DNA of 64,000 nucleotides, taken from positions 51,122,836 through 51,186,835 of the forward strand of contig NC_088681.1 in the NCBI RefSeq assembly GCF_950023065.1, given 5' to 3'. The stretch's first letter is position 1; each line of letters opens with the position of its first letter. Below are positions 31,903 through 44,639 of this stretch, piece by piece. A model generated the notes under the pieces. The model was given only the letters and a program-made list of their open reading frames with translations, was not told the DNA's origin and did no database searches. Origin of the DNA: Planococcus citri. Its lineage: Eukaryota > Arthropoda > Insecta > Hemiptera > Pseudococcidae. The position numbers and the translations under genes were made by a program.

Positions 31903-34839
31903 GATTTTGATTTTCTGCCAAATTACATATCATAAAATTAAAGGTATTTTTAGAGAAAGTGAAAATTCAAGGGAGGACCAAACCATTCAATTCAATTATT
32001 CATTCATAAAGCAGCATTAAAATTGAAAAAAAACATGTAGGTACTAATAAATACTGCATTAAGACTTATTACAAATTCATTAAACATAAAAAGGAAAATT
32101 TTCAATTCAAACACGACATTTCGTGAAAATGTTCAAATCCCCTCTCCTACCCCTCTTCCCAAAATACACCATGTTCGAGGACAATCATTCAAGTATGTTT
32201 TTTTTTCGTACTTGAAAGATATCCGCAATGAGAACTAACGGTCAAATGGTCAAGCCTTCGACAAACCACCAAACATTTATTCCTTTGGGGAAAAACTTTA
32301 CGATTCAATTCGTACATCGAAATCCTTGCCTATATTGAAAATTCGACCAACTTTAAAGCGCCAAAGTGCGTGAAAAACGTCGCCAATTCCCAATTTCACA
32401 TATTCTCGCGACATTGTGGTGCCCTTTTGTTGAATAATCAGGTAGGCCTATTCTTTGATACTTTACTCTTGGTATTATATTGTTTTACTTGAGGGAGAGT
32501 TCCATGTATGTGAATACAGCTGGATACCCGAGGCTTTGCCAATTTTCAATGCAAAACTTTCTATGTTTCTATTCAAAGTTTTAATTTTTTTTTAAACATG
32601 AAATTTCGCTATCGAATATCAATTTTGCAAAATTCGGGGGAACAAAGTTTATAGGTTTTATTTTTCTCTCATTTTGTTATTGTTTTGAATAAGAAATTCG
32701 ACAGGTTGAGAAAAAATGGTTAAAAAAATATAGAGACTGATTTCACAATATTTTCAAATTTCTCGTTACAGTTTAAAGCCCTCCAGTGTTGTAAATATGG
32801 AAAATGAATAAAATATCAACGTGCAGAAAATATTCGATTAAAATTTCGTTTACCTATTCTTAAAATGAAAGCAGCATCTTACCTACTGTGGATCCAAACT
32901 CTAATCACAGTTTTTCTATCACACCTTGTAATGTAACTCTAACAATAAGTACCATATTCATTGTTCAAGCGTGAGTAAATGGTGTCCTTTCTTACTCTCT
33001 TCCCTTCACCCCCATTCCACCAAAAAATACACCTCGAGACACGTTTAAATGAAGGATTTTTATTAAGATGGATTGTAAACACGAACGAGCTATACCTATA
33101 TTTCGTTAAGCTGAAATAAAAACCGACAATTTTTTTCTGATTTCCATTGTTTTTATGATTGATTGACCTTTTCGATCATTACTCATGGCTTAGAGAGTTT
33201 ATTTTCGTGATTGCTGGAAATATATACGTGTAGCTTCGATTACCTCTGGGTTCTGGCTGAGTAGTGAAGTGAATGTGGTCATTAAATGAGACGATTTTGA
33301 TTGTGATTTATTGTACTTTTTCGATGTGCTGCGTTTAAGTGGTTATTTGTTTCGTTCGTTTAGTATAGATTAATTGATTTTAATTTTCGATGAAGTAATA
33401 AATTGATAAGGTTTTCTTTATTCTGAAATTTTAATTAAATACCAATGCTCGTATTCGATTATCGATGGTGAAGAAAATCCATCCAATAGGCTTAAAGAAA
33501 ATGAAAAACGTGTAGGTATAGTAATTTAAATTGAATCGTTTCTTTGGCATATTTTACACAGAATTCAACATCAATCAACTTATACTCTGTCATCTTCAAA
33601 GAACACCTACCAAAAAAAAAAAGTACAAAAACACTTCAATTAATAGTCTCGTCGTTCAAAAAGATTCTAAAATAAGATACCTTTAAAAATTCATCGCCTA
33701 AACGTGACGTAATAAACTTCTCTAAATGATCAACAATAACGAATTTCAATTAGTTCTTCTCGTTTCTCGCCAAAATCGGATAATTTTTCTGCATAAAATT
33801 ACAACAGCAGGCACCTGAATCGATTATCTTTACACTCAACTTACCTAATAGCATGACTTTTTTCAGCCTTACACCTACATGAGAAAAACTAAAGGTCTTT
33901 TCTCCCAAAGGATGCATTAACTCGCATATATACCTGGGTAATTACGTGTAGGTATAAAAGTTATCGTAATAGTTGGCTTAAAAAGCCCAGCCCACGATGG
34001 AGATTTTCATTTAAACATGCCGAGTGAGTGAGCTATAATAGCTGCTAATTAAGATAAACTGTTTTAAACCAGCGATCATAAAACGTGAATAGTTTTCAAA
34101 TGTGAAATGTGTGTTATTATCTATTGTGTGTATGTGTTTTTTTTTCACTGTGGCTAATTTAAAAACATTAATATATGAGGGAAAATTTTTCAACGTTTGT
34201 CGTGTATTTTGGTGACATAAGGTATTTTTCGAATTGTCGATTCGTGTATAGCCGCGCGCGTTTTGTCGCATTGCGTTGATTATTTAAATCGTACGTGCGA
34301 AAATGTGTCAAATAAGAGCTGGATATCTGCTCAGTCGGGCTCGAAAAGTACCATTTTCGACGATAAATTCGTATATTTTTGCAAATTCCACGTCACGAGG
34401 CATAAATCATGCGGAAAATGCCGTTTTAAGTGGGTACTAAAGTGAGGGGCAATTTTTTGTATCGTGGTGAAGAGAGAAGGGAGGAGGTTGGAAGTTGAAG
34501 CAAAGGATGAAGTAAGGTGTGAAATTATTTAGAAAAAAAGTTTAAAATTTGCTGATTCAATTCGAAGTGTAGGTAAGTATGTATTTGTATCTATCCATTT
34601 TTTTCTGATATTTGAGTATGAGTACGTAGGTTATACTTGCCATTTTTTAATAGATTTTTCCTCAATTTCAATTATTTTCATGCAAATTTGAAACTTTTTT
34701 TATAAGTTTTGAGACATTTTTCTGAAACTTTTTCAACATTTTTAACGACTTTTGTGCAATTTTCGCCATTTTTTCATAAATTGACTTCAGATAATAAAAT
34801 TAAAATTCCCCAAAAAAAAGAAAGCGAAAAATGAAAATA
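31903..34839. other. Noncoding DNA
   Basis: Mostly unique. 32900-34450 has more balanced composition than its surroundings, with no supported exon. The small open frames at 34011-34445 overlap on opposite strands and have no recognisable domain. Confidence 0.45.
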
Positions 34840-35970
34840 AAATTGAGAACTAAAGATAAAATCTAGAGCTGATATGAAAACCGAAACTCTGAAAATTAAA
34901 TCAAAAACTGATTATTAAATTGAAAAGTGAAAATGATACGAATACAAATATTCTGAACGTTATACCAATTCAAAAATATGAAACAAAATATTGTGAATGT
35001 TGAATAAGTAAGTACAAAATTAAAAACTGAAAATTAAAATCGAAAATTCTTAATATAAAATTGAAAATTGAAAATATAACATTGAAAACTAGAGATAAAT
35101 CTAAAGCTAATCTTAGAACCGAAATTTCTGAAAATTAAATCAAAAACCGATGATTTAAGTAGGTAAGTAGGTAATTCGAAAAGTGAAAATGATACGAATA
35201 GATATAAAAATTTTGAACATGAAATTGAAATTGAACCTTAAAAAATAAAATCAAAAACTGAAAACTTGTAACCTGAAAGCTCTAAAAATAAAATTCAGAA
35301 CTGAATATGGGGCAAAAAAAATAACATACCTCCTGAAAACTAAAAATAATATCTGAAACTTGATACATAAGTTCGAGAAGCTGAAAACTGAAAATGAAAT
35401 CAAATGAAAACAATTAAAACATTAGGTTGTGACTTTGAAAATAAAATCAAGTAGATCCTGACAGTGAGAGTAAAAGCGAAAACTCTGAAAATGGATTTGG
35501 AAACTGAAAGTGAAACTGCAAAAATTCTGAAAATAAAACGAATTTGAGAAATAAAAATAAAATCTTAAACTGGTGATAAAACCGAAAACTTTGAACAAAA
35601 AATTGAAAACTGATACCACGTGAAATTAAAGAACTGAAAACGAAAATTAGGTATCTTAAACGTCATTCAATCGAGAGAATTGAAAACTTGAAAAAAAATG
35701 AAATCAAACATTAAGAATGAAGCCAAAACTTCAGAAAATAAAATCTATAAACTTGTACTAAAAAAAAAATTGAAAACAGAAGATGAAATTCCAAATTTTA
35801 AGCATTGATTTTAAAAAATGTAGGTAATGAGATTGAAAATTTTGAAAATAAAACTGAAAATAAAATTCAAAACTTTGAACATGGAATCAAAAACTGAAAA
35901 CGAAGCCGAAAACTCTTGAAATAAAACTTGAAACTGATTATGAAAAATTGAAGACTGAAAATGCTGAAGA
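34840..35970. repeat. Low-complexity tract of AAAACTGAAAAT-type phrases
   Basis: About 1.1 kb is built from irregular repeats of GAAAACTGAAAATAAAATC-like words with a rough 10-20 nt spacing. One strand is strongly A-rich with few C. There is no fixed period, so it resembles an ancient simple-sequence expansion. Confidence 0.65.
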
Positions 35971-37079
35971 TCTAGTGAATATGGTTTCAAACTTTTATTA
36001 AAATAGTCAGTCTCGTTTTATTTTTCCTAGAATTGCCTTTTTCATCAGAAATTGCAAAAATCCTTTCCTACTTTGCTGCCAAAAAATTGTCAAAAGTCTC
36101 GATTTTTCGTCAAAAAGTTTTGAAATACATACTCGTAATTAGCTAAAGGTTATATAGAGAACCGATGATAAAATATTTCAAACAATTATTTAAATAGGTA
36201 GGTACACAAAATCAAATAAAAAGGCCACATCTGCACTTTATTCAAAATTGCAATGTCAGAAATAATCGCGGGGGGTCAAAGTCGAAGGCGCATATCTCGA
36301 GACTGATCCAACTTTAAGTACCTAAATCTGTCTCTGAAGTTTTCTATGGAGTAGGTGATTATGAGGCTCAAGATTGATAATTGGCTAAAATTTTAAAAAT
36401 GTAACTTCTTGTCATGATTAACAGAAGACTGAAACCTACCATTTGAAAATTTTGAAAAATTAAGACCCTTTTCTAGCTTCTTTTTGGCAAACTAATTTTC
36501 AAATTTGACTCTCAAAATCCCCCACCCCACCCCAACGGGCACAATGAGTCACAAATTTTGATCAAATCTCCTAATTACACATGATAAATCATTGAATCGA
36601 GGTGTCTGCCTCTGCATGGATCTCAATTTTTAGAAAAAACATGACCTGAAATCCCCATACTCAACCAAAATTTTGACTTCTCAGATTGATTTATGATATT
36701 GTTTGAATCTGGTCAATTGATAAGTTGAAAACTGCCAGTATTTTTTTTGATAGTTAGAAGGATTTACTACTTTGATAAATACTTGGTTGTGAAGCCTTAA
36801 GTTTTTGTTTACTATTCAATGTTAAAGAAAATGCCCAGCAAATTAAAATATTCGGCCAAAGATCGAAGATAAAATTGTTCAAAATAATGCATTTTTAATT
36901 TTTTGGGCTCAAACTAAATAATTTTGGATTCTAAATGCTTCATAACACATCTACATGTGATAAGGAACATTTTTTAAAAAAAAATAGCAAAATCGGTTCA
37001 GTAGGAGAGGCTGGCGGATGTCACCAGATTTAACAAATTCTTTTAATATACTTAATTATATGCTATAGGAAGGTACCTA
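35971..37079. other. Noncoding DNA between two low-complexity tracts
   Basis: 36200-37000 is unique-looking sequence that separates two tracts of the same word composition. It may be an insertion into one original tract, but no terminal repeats were found to prove this. Confidence 0.4.
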
Positions 37080-37610
37080 GGTAATTACTGAAAGTTGAAT
37101 CAAAAACTTGGGAAAATCAAAAGCAAAATTCTGAACGTAAAATAGGGGTTTCCAAAAATATGTACAATCAAAAACTAAAAATTAAGTTGAATATTTTGAG
37201 CATTGAATCGAAAACATAAAATAAAATTGAAAATTCTAAAAATAAATCTGATAATAAAATGTCTAGAAAATTCTGAACACTGAATCAAAAACTGAAAATC
37301 AAAATCAAAACTCTGCAAACAAAATCGAAAACTGATGATGAAAAATTTTTAATTAAAAAAAGGGAAACTCTGAAAATTGAGAAAAAATTGTGAAAACAAA
37401 ATTAAAATACATTTTGAGAGCAGCTAAACTTGGAAATTTTCAAAATTGAAATGGGAGTGAATGAAAATGGAACAAAAAACTGAAACTGAAATAAAAATAA
37501 AAAACCAAAAATGAAATCTAAAGCCAAAAATGAAATTTGAATTTCTAAAAATTAGATTATAATAACTGGAAAATGCAATATAAAACAGTAAACTTGAAAT
37601 CTTTGAAAAT
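37080..37610. repeat. Low-complexity tract, second part
   Basis: Same word composition as 34840-35970 (AAAACTGAAAATC, GAAAATTCTGAA). Confidence 0.6.
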
Positions 37611-39674
37611 ATTATAAAAGTCTTTTTTTGTACATGAAGGTCATTCATACATTAAATAAAGCGAGATAATTCGCGTTTTTTGGGAGGTGGGGGGGCTGGA
37701 AAATCTAAGGAAAGATTGGAAAGTTGCAAATTAAAATGGCACATCTAGGTCATCTGAATGTACCAATTTCAGTTGTTTTTTTTTTTACCAAGAAATCATT
37801 CAAACTAGCACCCTTCGTCTCCCCTCTCTCCTTTTCTTCTAATTTGAACAGAACCAAGACTGATCAAAAGAATAAGGCTTGAAATTCTCTAACTGAAATC
37901 TCGGGGATCAGAGATCATTTTTGGATTTTTGACGAATTTCCGAAAATTTGGAAAATTTAAAAGAGCAATTTTTACGCAATATTTTTAATTTCCTTTCATA
38001 CATATAAATATGAAATTTATAAACCTGTCAGATTTGGGCATGCTGGAGCTTTCAGCGAGTTTTCAATTCTGTTCAAAAATTTCAAAAGGCTGAGGAAGGA
38101 TAAAAAATGTACTTTAGGACTTTTGATTGTGGCTGTGCCCCCTTGATAGTTTTAAATGGTGAAGGTGAAAAATAGTCCAGTTGTGCTACTTAAAAAGTAA
38201 ATGTTTGATCAATTTACAAGTAAAATGAAAAAATAAATTAATTAAAAATGACTCAATCTAAACTTTTTTTTTCAAATTTCTTCAAAAATTTCAAATTGTT
38301 CTAGAGACCCCCAAAATAATTTAAAAGTAGCTGTTTTTAAGTTGGATGGCTATGTAAAAATATTAGTTTTTCAAAAATTTGATTAATTTTCATTTTTTCT
38401 CAATTGGAAATAAAAGATTTACAAAGTGTAGAATTTTGGAATGTCATTTTTCGCAATATTCAACAATGCGTAAAATATTCAACGTGTTTAAATACCTATT
38501 TCGCGGTTTCACGAAATATATCAGATGATGAGGAAAAGTGGCCCTTTTTGAAAATTTTTAACGCATTCATGTAAAAAGAACATTTCGAACAATATTACAC
38601 TGATTTTGTCACACAATGCTCGGAATTTATTAGCCGAATTTTTATTAAACCCAGTGGAATAAAAGTGCGAGACTCGATGGTATAGGGTGAATGGTAGAAA
38701 TACACGAATTTTGTGACAGTTTACCTCACGCTAAATTTAATAATAAAGCTATATGAAGTGGCGATTTCCGTCTTTGTTGGCGAATAGTGGAAGGGGTTGG
38801 GAAAGAGGGGTGGATCGCGCAGCACGTCGCATTTCTTTGGTACTCACACGTCGAGTAAATTGCCTAACCAAGGTGGTAACGTAGGCAACTTATGTGGCGC
38901 TAAAGTGTGGAAACCTGCGCCACGAAACACCTGCGAAATGTTTTGTTGTTCGGCATAAGGCCATAATAATTAGTAAAGCTTAACGGTGTAATTTTGAAAA
39001 TACTCTTGGTACGCGCCATTAACGAGTCAAGTGTGTGTGAATTAAAAGCATTGTGTGTACAAGGCGATAAACAAGCTTTTGATGTGGAACGCTCGCTGTG
39101 TAAGTATTTGTGTAGTAAATTGCTCTGTATTGCTACGTCAATAAGTAATAATAGTGATGGAAAAAATGTGGAAACTTGGCTTATACGATGAGGATTGTGC
39201 GTGAAACAATGAACACAAAACCATCTTATAGTTTGACCAAATGATATCATCTTCTGTACGAAGATGAACTTACAAGTCATCGAATCCAACGAGAAAAAAA
39301 ATAAAGTCGAACAAAATGTAGGAAGCGTTTTATAAGAAATTTCATTCAATGAAACGAGCAACTTTAACGCGTACTTTTTATAATTTATACGCGTAATACA
39401 CAATCGAGTTCGGAATTAAATTTATCATCACGTTCGTTTGCTGGCGTTTTGGAAACGCGACAACAACGCTCAGGAGGTTTATATGTATTTGGAATCAATA
39501 TAGGGCAAAAAAAAAAGGAGAGTAAACTTACTAATTCAGTGATCAATAAAAATCGCACGTAGTAGCCCCCAGTGACTTATTTGGAGCAGTAAAGGCTGAT
39601 ACAAGTTTCAAGAATTAATACCATTTCGAGGTTTTTTTTATTATATTATTTCCTTTTTCTCGTTGCTTCGACAG
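37611..39674. other. Noncoding DNA
   Basis: No supported gene. A 167-codon minus-strand frame at 38900-39403 lies in unique sequence but has no domain, no nearby splice signals and a biased composition, so it is not called. 38640-39460 is less A/T-biased than its surroundings. Confidence 0.45.
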
Positions 39675-39789
39675 CTACTTCAAAATAAACGAGTGGATGC
39701 GGTTAAAAAAATGTTTACTTTAGCTCTCACCTCGCGTAGACCAATATTACGCGAGCTTGTTTGCTTTTTCAATAAATCATTCAACATCG
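39675..39789 (+). CDS. Candidate internal exon, unknown gene
   Basis: A 115-nt open segment is bounded by a pyrimidine-rich acceptor (TCGTTGCTTCGACAG, AG at 39673-39674) and a perfect donor (CATCG/GTAAGTATT, GT at 39790). The frame through it reads LLQNKRVDAVKKMFTLALTS followed by a basic/hydrophobic helix-like stretch ending CFFNKSFNI. Composition is richer in G and C than the flanks and looks like an amphipathic helical repeat of a large protein. No family is recognised. If real, its gene extends beyond this window or has very large introns, because no partner exon was identified. Confidence 0.4.
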
Positions 39790-40639
39790 GTAAGTATTTT
39801 TTTTTCGGCTCTGAAATTTTTTCATCGAGGGTTTATATAGGTACCTTGTGAACCTCGTCCTTATAATAATTTTTGATCAAAATACTCACCTATATAGGTG
39901 CGGTACCACCAAAGGTGCTATTCTGTTTGATTAAAGTGTTTCGTTGTGTAAAAATCCGCGACACAGGTCTGCTGTTTGGTCTGGGAAATTGAAATGTGCC
40001 AGTTCTTTGGTGTCGTGTTTAAGTATTTGTATTGGAAAAATTCGACTGCTTTTTCAATAGTGTCGGGTTATACACGTTGGTTTATTTATTATCAGAGTTA
40101 TGCTGTCTTGTATACGTATCAAAATTGGACAAATAAGGAATGTTGTGTTAGTACCTAATAAAATGTGTCTGGGGAGGAATTTAATATAGAAATATTTTTC
40201 AGTCGAAATTGATATCAGGAGCAAGTAAGATCACGTTGGCATTGAGTGGTGATAGTGACAGATCTAAAAATACATACCTACTTCGTGGAATGTGAGCAGA
40301 TGAAGTAGGCTACCTAAGTTCAATGAATTTTTGATGTAGGTACCTTACCTAGTATCTACCTAATGCTTTTAGAGCCGAATTTTCTTCGCAAATGTTGAAT
40401 GGATGTATGTAAAAGTGCACGTAAAATGGTGCTGATTTTCAACAGTGAACACATACAAGAATCCTGCAATAAAAAAATACCTATAGGAAGATTGATGAGG
40501 TTTTGGGAAAAAGGTCAAACATTCCTTATGGCCAGGTTAATTTTCAGTTTTTGATTCCAAGTACACACAGCTTTTTAGAATTTTTCTATTTTTTTCAGTT
40601 TTCAGTTTCACTTTCAGAATGTCAAAAAAATATCTACAA
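39790..40639. other. Noncoding DNA
   Basis: Begins with the candidate intron after the exon at 39675-39789. No further exon was found. Confidence 0.4.
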
Positions 40640-41310
40640 GTCTGGTCGAAAAGACAAAAAGACGGGAAGGCGAACAGGCGTGAAGGGCGAAAAGACGAAA
40701 AGATGAAAAGACGAAAAAGAGCCAGGGCTGCCAAGCGTAGTGATAATTTGACCTCACAGAAGACGTGAAGAGTGTAGTGATTTTTGAGAAATGGGGTGAT
40801 TTTATCGCTTTTTCATTCAAATTATCCTTTCTTGTTACTCATTTTCAACGGATTTTATGCGACTTAATTTCCAAAAACTTTTGCCTGCGCAAACCTAAAA
40901 TTTTGATTTCATTATGTCCGAAAAATAAAGATCTGGTCGGAAAGGCAGAAATATGAAGAGACAGAAAGACAGAAAGATGAAAAGTCAAAACGACAAAATT
41001 ACTTAAATACAAAACGATTAAAAGACAAAATGACAAAAAGATGAAATGGTGAAACGACAAAACGACTAAAAGATGAAACGATTAAAATACAAAACAACAA
41101 AACGATGAAATTACTCAAAGATGAAACGATTAAAATACAAAACAACAAAACGAAGAAATGGCAAAATGGCAAAACAACAAAACAAAACAATTAAAAGATG
41201 AAATAGGCCTAATTAAAAGACAAAACGATGAAAAGACAAAAATGTGAAAAGACTAAAAATCAAAATCGACAAAGAAGATGAAAAAGATGTAAAAGACAAA
41301 AACGATATGT
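40640..41310. repeat. Purine-rich low-complexity tract with GACAAAACGATGAAAAG words
   Basis: Irregular repeats of ~9-11 nt words such as AAAAGACGAAAAGATG. Within it a ~47-50 bp phrase (ATGAAACGATTAAAATACAA and onward) is duplicated in tandem at about 41072 and 41121. The open frames on both strands here are low-complexity artefacts. Confidence 0.7.
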
Positions 41311-41568
41311 GCACCATACATATCAGCTGAAACAAGATAAACCTTATCAGGTAGTTATAAGTGGGCTGCACTAAACACATTTTTACATTTTTAAGTTCAC
41401 TCGTAGTATATGAACTAAATTTTTACATACTTAATGTAAATTTACAGACTGTAAAATTTGCAGTCAATACTCAAAATTACCTGTCTTTAAATTTTTCTGT
41501 AAATTTTTAAAAAGTTTACAGACAATTCTTTATCTTAAGGGTTCTTTATAGTTTTTTGCAATTAAATA

Positions 41569-41694
41569 AATTTACTCAAAATTTTGAGTGAGGAGTAAGT
41601 GTTTGAGATGAGGAAAATTGTCAACGTTGAATTCTCTACAAAATGGAGTAAGTTCGAAAGTTATCCGCGCGATAGAAAACAAGTTATAAAAGCT
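41569..41694 (+). repeat. ~120-bp direct repeat, copy 1
   Basis: Contains TTTGAGATGAGGAAAATTGT, AACGTTGAATTCTCTA and GTTATCCGCGCGA. Same order and orientation as 43166-43281 and 43311-43433. It abuts the left arm of the large palindrome. Confidence 0.8.
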
Positions 41695-43019
41695 GGGGTT
41701 CCCAAAGTTGCGAATAAAAAAAGAATTTTTGGAACCATTGAGTATTATTTTCAAAAACTTTTTTAGCGTAAAATATCTGCTTGAATCCGTTAAACATTAT
41801 ACGGGGCAATTTTTCCATTTTCGACCCTCGGGGGCAGAAATTGGGGGTAGGTTAATTTTTGGAAAATTTTGGAACCACCATTTTAAATCCACCCCTTTGA
41901 ACCCCCCTAAAAAGCTTTTTACAGTTCATTAGTATTTGAAAGACCTCCATCCTACCAAATTTTCAGCTCAATAAAAATTTTCGCTGGTACTCAAAAATCC
42001 AAATTTCCAATTTTTTGTAATTTGGATTTTTTAGGAACCCCTGGATCGCTGAAAACATGTGATTTGCGCCAAACGTAACGTTTTGAGGCACATATTCAAT
42101 TACTTAGGTGAAAAAGTTTAATTAAGCTCCCTGTATATTCGTAATTTTGAACCCTTTTTTTAGAGCCCCCCCCCCCACTTTGGGCACCCCTGAAAAAGGC
42201 GATTATGCATATTTTTTCAAATAAATTGAAGAATTTACATTTGGAACACACTAGCAAGAGCTCGATAATTTTTCATTCGATTTTACCAGTAACTTTCAAA
42301 ATCGAGCAATTTTTGGTCAAATTCTGGGATTTTATTCAGTTGAAATCATGAAAACGTGATTTTAACGTTTTTTCGAAGAGTAAAATCTCAGAATTTGATC
42401 CAAAAAAGCCCAATTTAGAAAGTTACTGGTAAAATCGAGTGAAATATTATCGAGCTCTTGCTAGTGTGTTCCAAATGTAAATTCTTCAATTTATTTGAAA
42501 AAATATGCATAATTGCCTTTTTCAGGGGTGCCCAAAGTGGGGGGCTCTAAAAAAAGAGTTCAAAATTACGAATATACAGGGAGCTTAATTAAACTTTTTC
42601 ACCTAAGTAATTGAATATATGCCTCAAAACGTTACGTTTGGCGCAAATCGCAGGTTTCCAGCGATCCAGGGGTTCCTAAAAATTCCAACTTACAAAAAAT
42701 TGGAAATTTGGATTTTTTAGTACCAGCGCAAAATTTTATTGAGCTCAAAATTTGGTAGGATAGAGGTTTTTCAGATATTAATAAACTGTAAAAAGCTTTT
42801 TAGGGGGGTTCAAAGGGGTAGGTTCAAAATAGAGGTTTCAAAATTTTTCAAAAATTAAAACCCTTCAATTTCTGCCTCCGAGGGTCGAAAATAGAAAAGT
42901 TGCCTCGTATAATGTTTAACGGGTTCAAACAGATATTTTACGTTGAAAAAGTGTTTGAAAATAATACTCAGTGGTTCCAAAAATTATTTTTTTATTCGCA
43001 ACTTTGGGGACCCCTGGAG
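41692..43019. repeat. Large imperfect palindrome, arms ~640 bp
   Basis: From both ends inward the arms match: CCCAAAGTTGCGAATAAAA at the tips, then GAGGGTCGAAAAT-type, GTTACGTTTGGCGCAAATC-type and GGGTGCCCAAAGT-type blocks, and ACTTTCTAAATTG-like sequence near the centre (~42340-42380). Arms differ by scattered substitutions and indels. No coding region was found. Interpretation: a foldback-type element or an inverted duplication. Confidence 0.8.
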
Positions 43020-43165
43020 CCCAAAAAATTACCATTTTGGGTTAACTAACCACGGATTCGTAGCCTATTTGGGGCATTCATTACAACATTTTAAGAGTGG
43101 TTCAGTCGATAACTGTCTGGGGCCAAAAAATGGCCTTATCGATACTCCTCCTTTGCTCGAAAAAT

Positions 43166-43281
43166 CGAAATTTTGAGTGAGGACATGGATGTTTGAGATG
43201 AGGAAAATTATCAACGTTGAATTCTCTAAAAGATGGAGTGAGTTTGAAGTTATCCGCGCGACCGAAAACAGATATAAAAGC
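43166..43281 (+). repeat. ~120-bp direct repeat, copy 2
   Basis: Colinear with 41569-41694 (AAATTTTGAGTGAGGA to CCGCGCGA) with scattered changes. Lies just right of the palindrome. Confidence 0.8.
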
Positions 43282-43310
43282 TCAAAGTTGTAAAACTCTT
43301 GAAAAAATTA

Positions 43311-43433
43311 AGGAATTTACTCGAAATTCTGAGTGAGGAATATGATATTTGAGATGAGGAAAATTGTCAACGTTGAATTCTCTACAAAATGGAGTAAGTT
43401 AAGTAAGTTTGAAAGTTATCCGCGCGATAAAAA
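43311..43433 (+). repeat. ~120-bp direct repeat, copy 3
   Basis: Closer to copy 1 than copy 2 is (shares CTCTACAAAATGGAGTAAGTT and GCGCGATA). Together with copy 2 it forms a tandem pair. Confidence 0.8.
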
Positions 43434-43753
43434 ACAAAAAAGTACATCGCATTTAGAGAATGAATTTTTTTCCCTTCAGAAATACGACTATTTTGTACTA
43501 GTTTCAAGTACCTAAGTAACTTTTTTTTTTTTTTTTTTTTTAATTAAGGAAATTAATTTCATGTTTATTCAATTTATATTTGAAAAAGAAACTAAAATGA
43601 ACAGTTCTATTTTTCAAAATGATAGGTAGGTCTAGGTACTTATTGATAGATCGAGGGAAGTTGAAAAAGGATGGGTCTATTAAAAAGCATACAGCCAAAA
43701 AAATTATGTTTATATGTACGTGAGTTGGACATTGAAGAGAGAAAAATCCTTGC
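43434..43753. other. Noncoding DNA
   Basis: Contains a T-run near 43519-43541. It is probably the 3' flank of the broken minus-strand gene to the right. Confidence 0.4.
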
Positions 43754-43786
43754 TTATTTTTGACTTGAGTACAAAGCATACACTTT

Positions 43787-43824
<38 letters not shown>

Positions 43825-44260
43825 GACTTGATGTAGGAATTCCTTGCAACTTTTCCTTCACTTTATCAATAACATTAACATCTTGCTGTGTGGTCCCACC
43901 TGATACATCATATTGTAATACAAAATGTTCCAAACCCAGCTCTTCGGACTCTTTGTCACATGGCATACCAAGTTTTTCAGTTGTTGCCTTATCTCGAGGG
44001 CAACAATAAACGTACTTCGATCATCTTTTTGTTAATGGAATCATTTCATGTATTACTTTAGTCCATCCCAATAGTTCGCATTTAGGTACTTTTCGGGCAA
44101 ACTTAATTTTCTTCGTCAAAATACGGATCATTATCCCGCCGCCCTCAACATGGTGACAATTGCCACAAACCGGTTTCTCCATGCGTTTGCTCCGCAGGAA
44201 CGAGTGATAGGGTAGTAACGACTCCTGGTACATATGCGTGTATGTTCTGCCGTTCATTTG
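43754..44260 (-). pseudogene. DNA/RNA non-specific endonuclease-like gene, 3' part with an in-frame stop
   Basis: One frame reads from about 44257 to a stop at 43754, interrupted by TGA at 44021-44023. Before the TGA come YTHMYQESLLPYHSFL, a Cys pair VCGNCHH and KCELLGWTKV. After it the frame continues KYVYCCPRDKA, then an acidic tail with an Asp run coded by the (ATC) microsatellite. The C...GW...YCC layout recalls the cysteine-containing C-terminus of secreted insect non-specific endonucleases, so the TGA falls within a domain. The evidence is composition and motif layout only; recognition is tentative. Confidence 0.4.
43788..43823. repeat. (ATC)n microsatellite
   Basis: About 12 tandem CAT/ATC triplets. 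In the minus-strand frame they encode a run of aspartate. Confidence 0.9.
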
Positions 44261-44274
44261 CCGTGTTCAGAAGG

Positions 44275-44535
44275 TTGCCTACTTTTTTATTTTCAGGGGC
44301 AGAAATTTTTGAACAATTTTTGTACAGACCAGAAGCTCGAAATTTGTTGCCCCTTAAATTGAAAGGATAGGCAAATTGCTGTGCACAAGCAAGTTGGACA
44401 AGGACACATAATTGTCAGTGAGGAGTCAAAATGATTCCACCTAACTTGAACTTGAAAAAAATAAAATATCAGTAAATGCGGAAAATACGATTTTTTTTCT
44501 AAAATGTTTGCCCCTTAAAATAAAAAAGTAGGCAA
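44275..44535. mobile_element. MITE-like element, 261 bp
   Basis: The ends are inverted repeats of ~26 bp starting TTGCCTACTTTTTTATTTT with one mismatch before a shared GGGGCA. A third partial copy of the end motif lies near 44344-44380. The element sits between the two coding pieces of the endonuclease-like gene. No target duplication could be fixed. Confidence 0.7.
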
Positions 44536-44639
44536 AATGCCCAACATGAGAAATTAATGGTGCAACCTTTACGCACCCCCTCTAGATACCACAATGCCAT
44601 ACCATATTTTGTTCTGGCACAGGAAAATTAATTAGTCGA

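Noticed and set aside
38900..39403. 167-codon minus-strand open frame
   Set aside because: No domain, Phe/Leu/Ser-rich composition, no splice signals or homologous repeat; likely chance in unique DNA.
42164..42177. C-run as a telomere or origin signal
   Set aside because: Isolated homopolymer within the palindrome arm; the opposite arm has a shorter run.
43540..43824. Frame beginning with a run of Met
   Set aside because: The Met run is the (ATC) microsatellite read in another frame; the rest has no motif.
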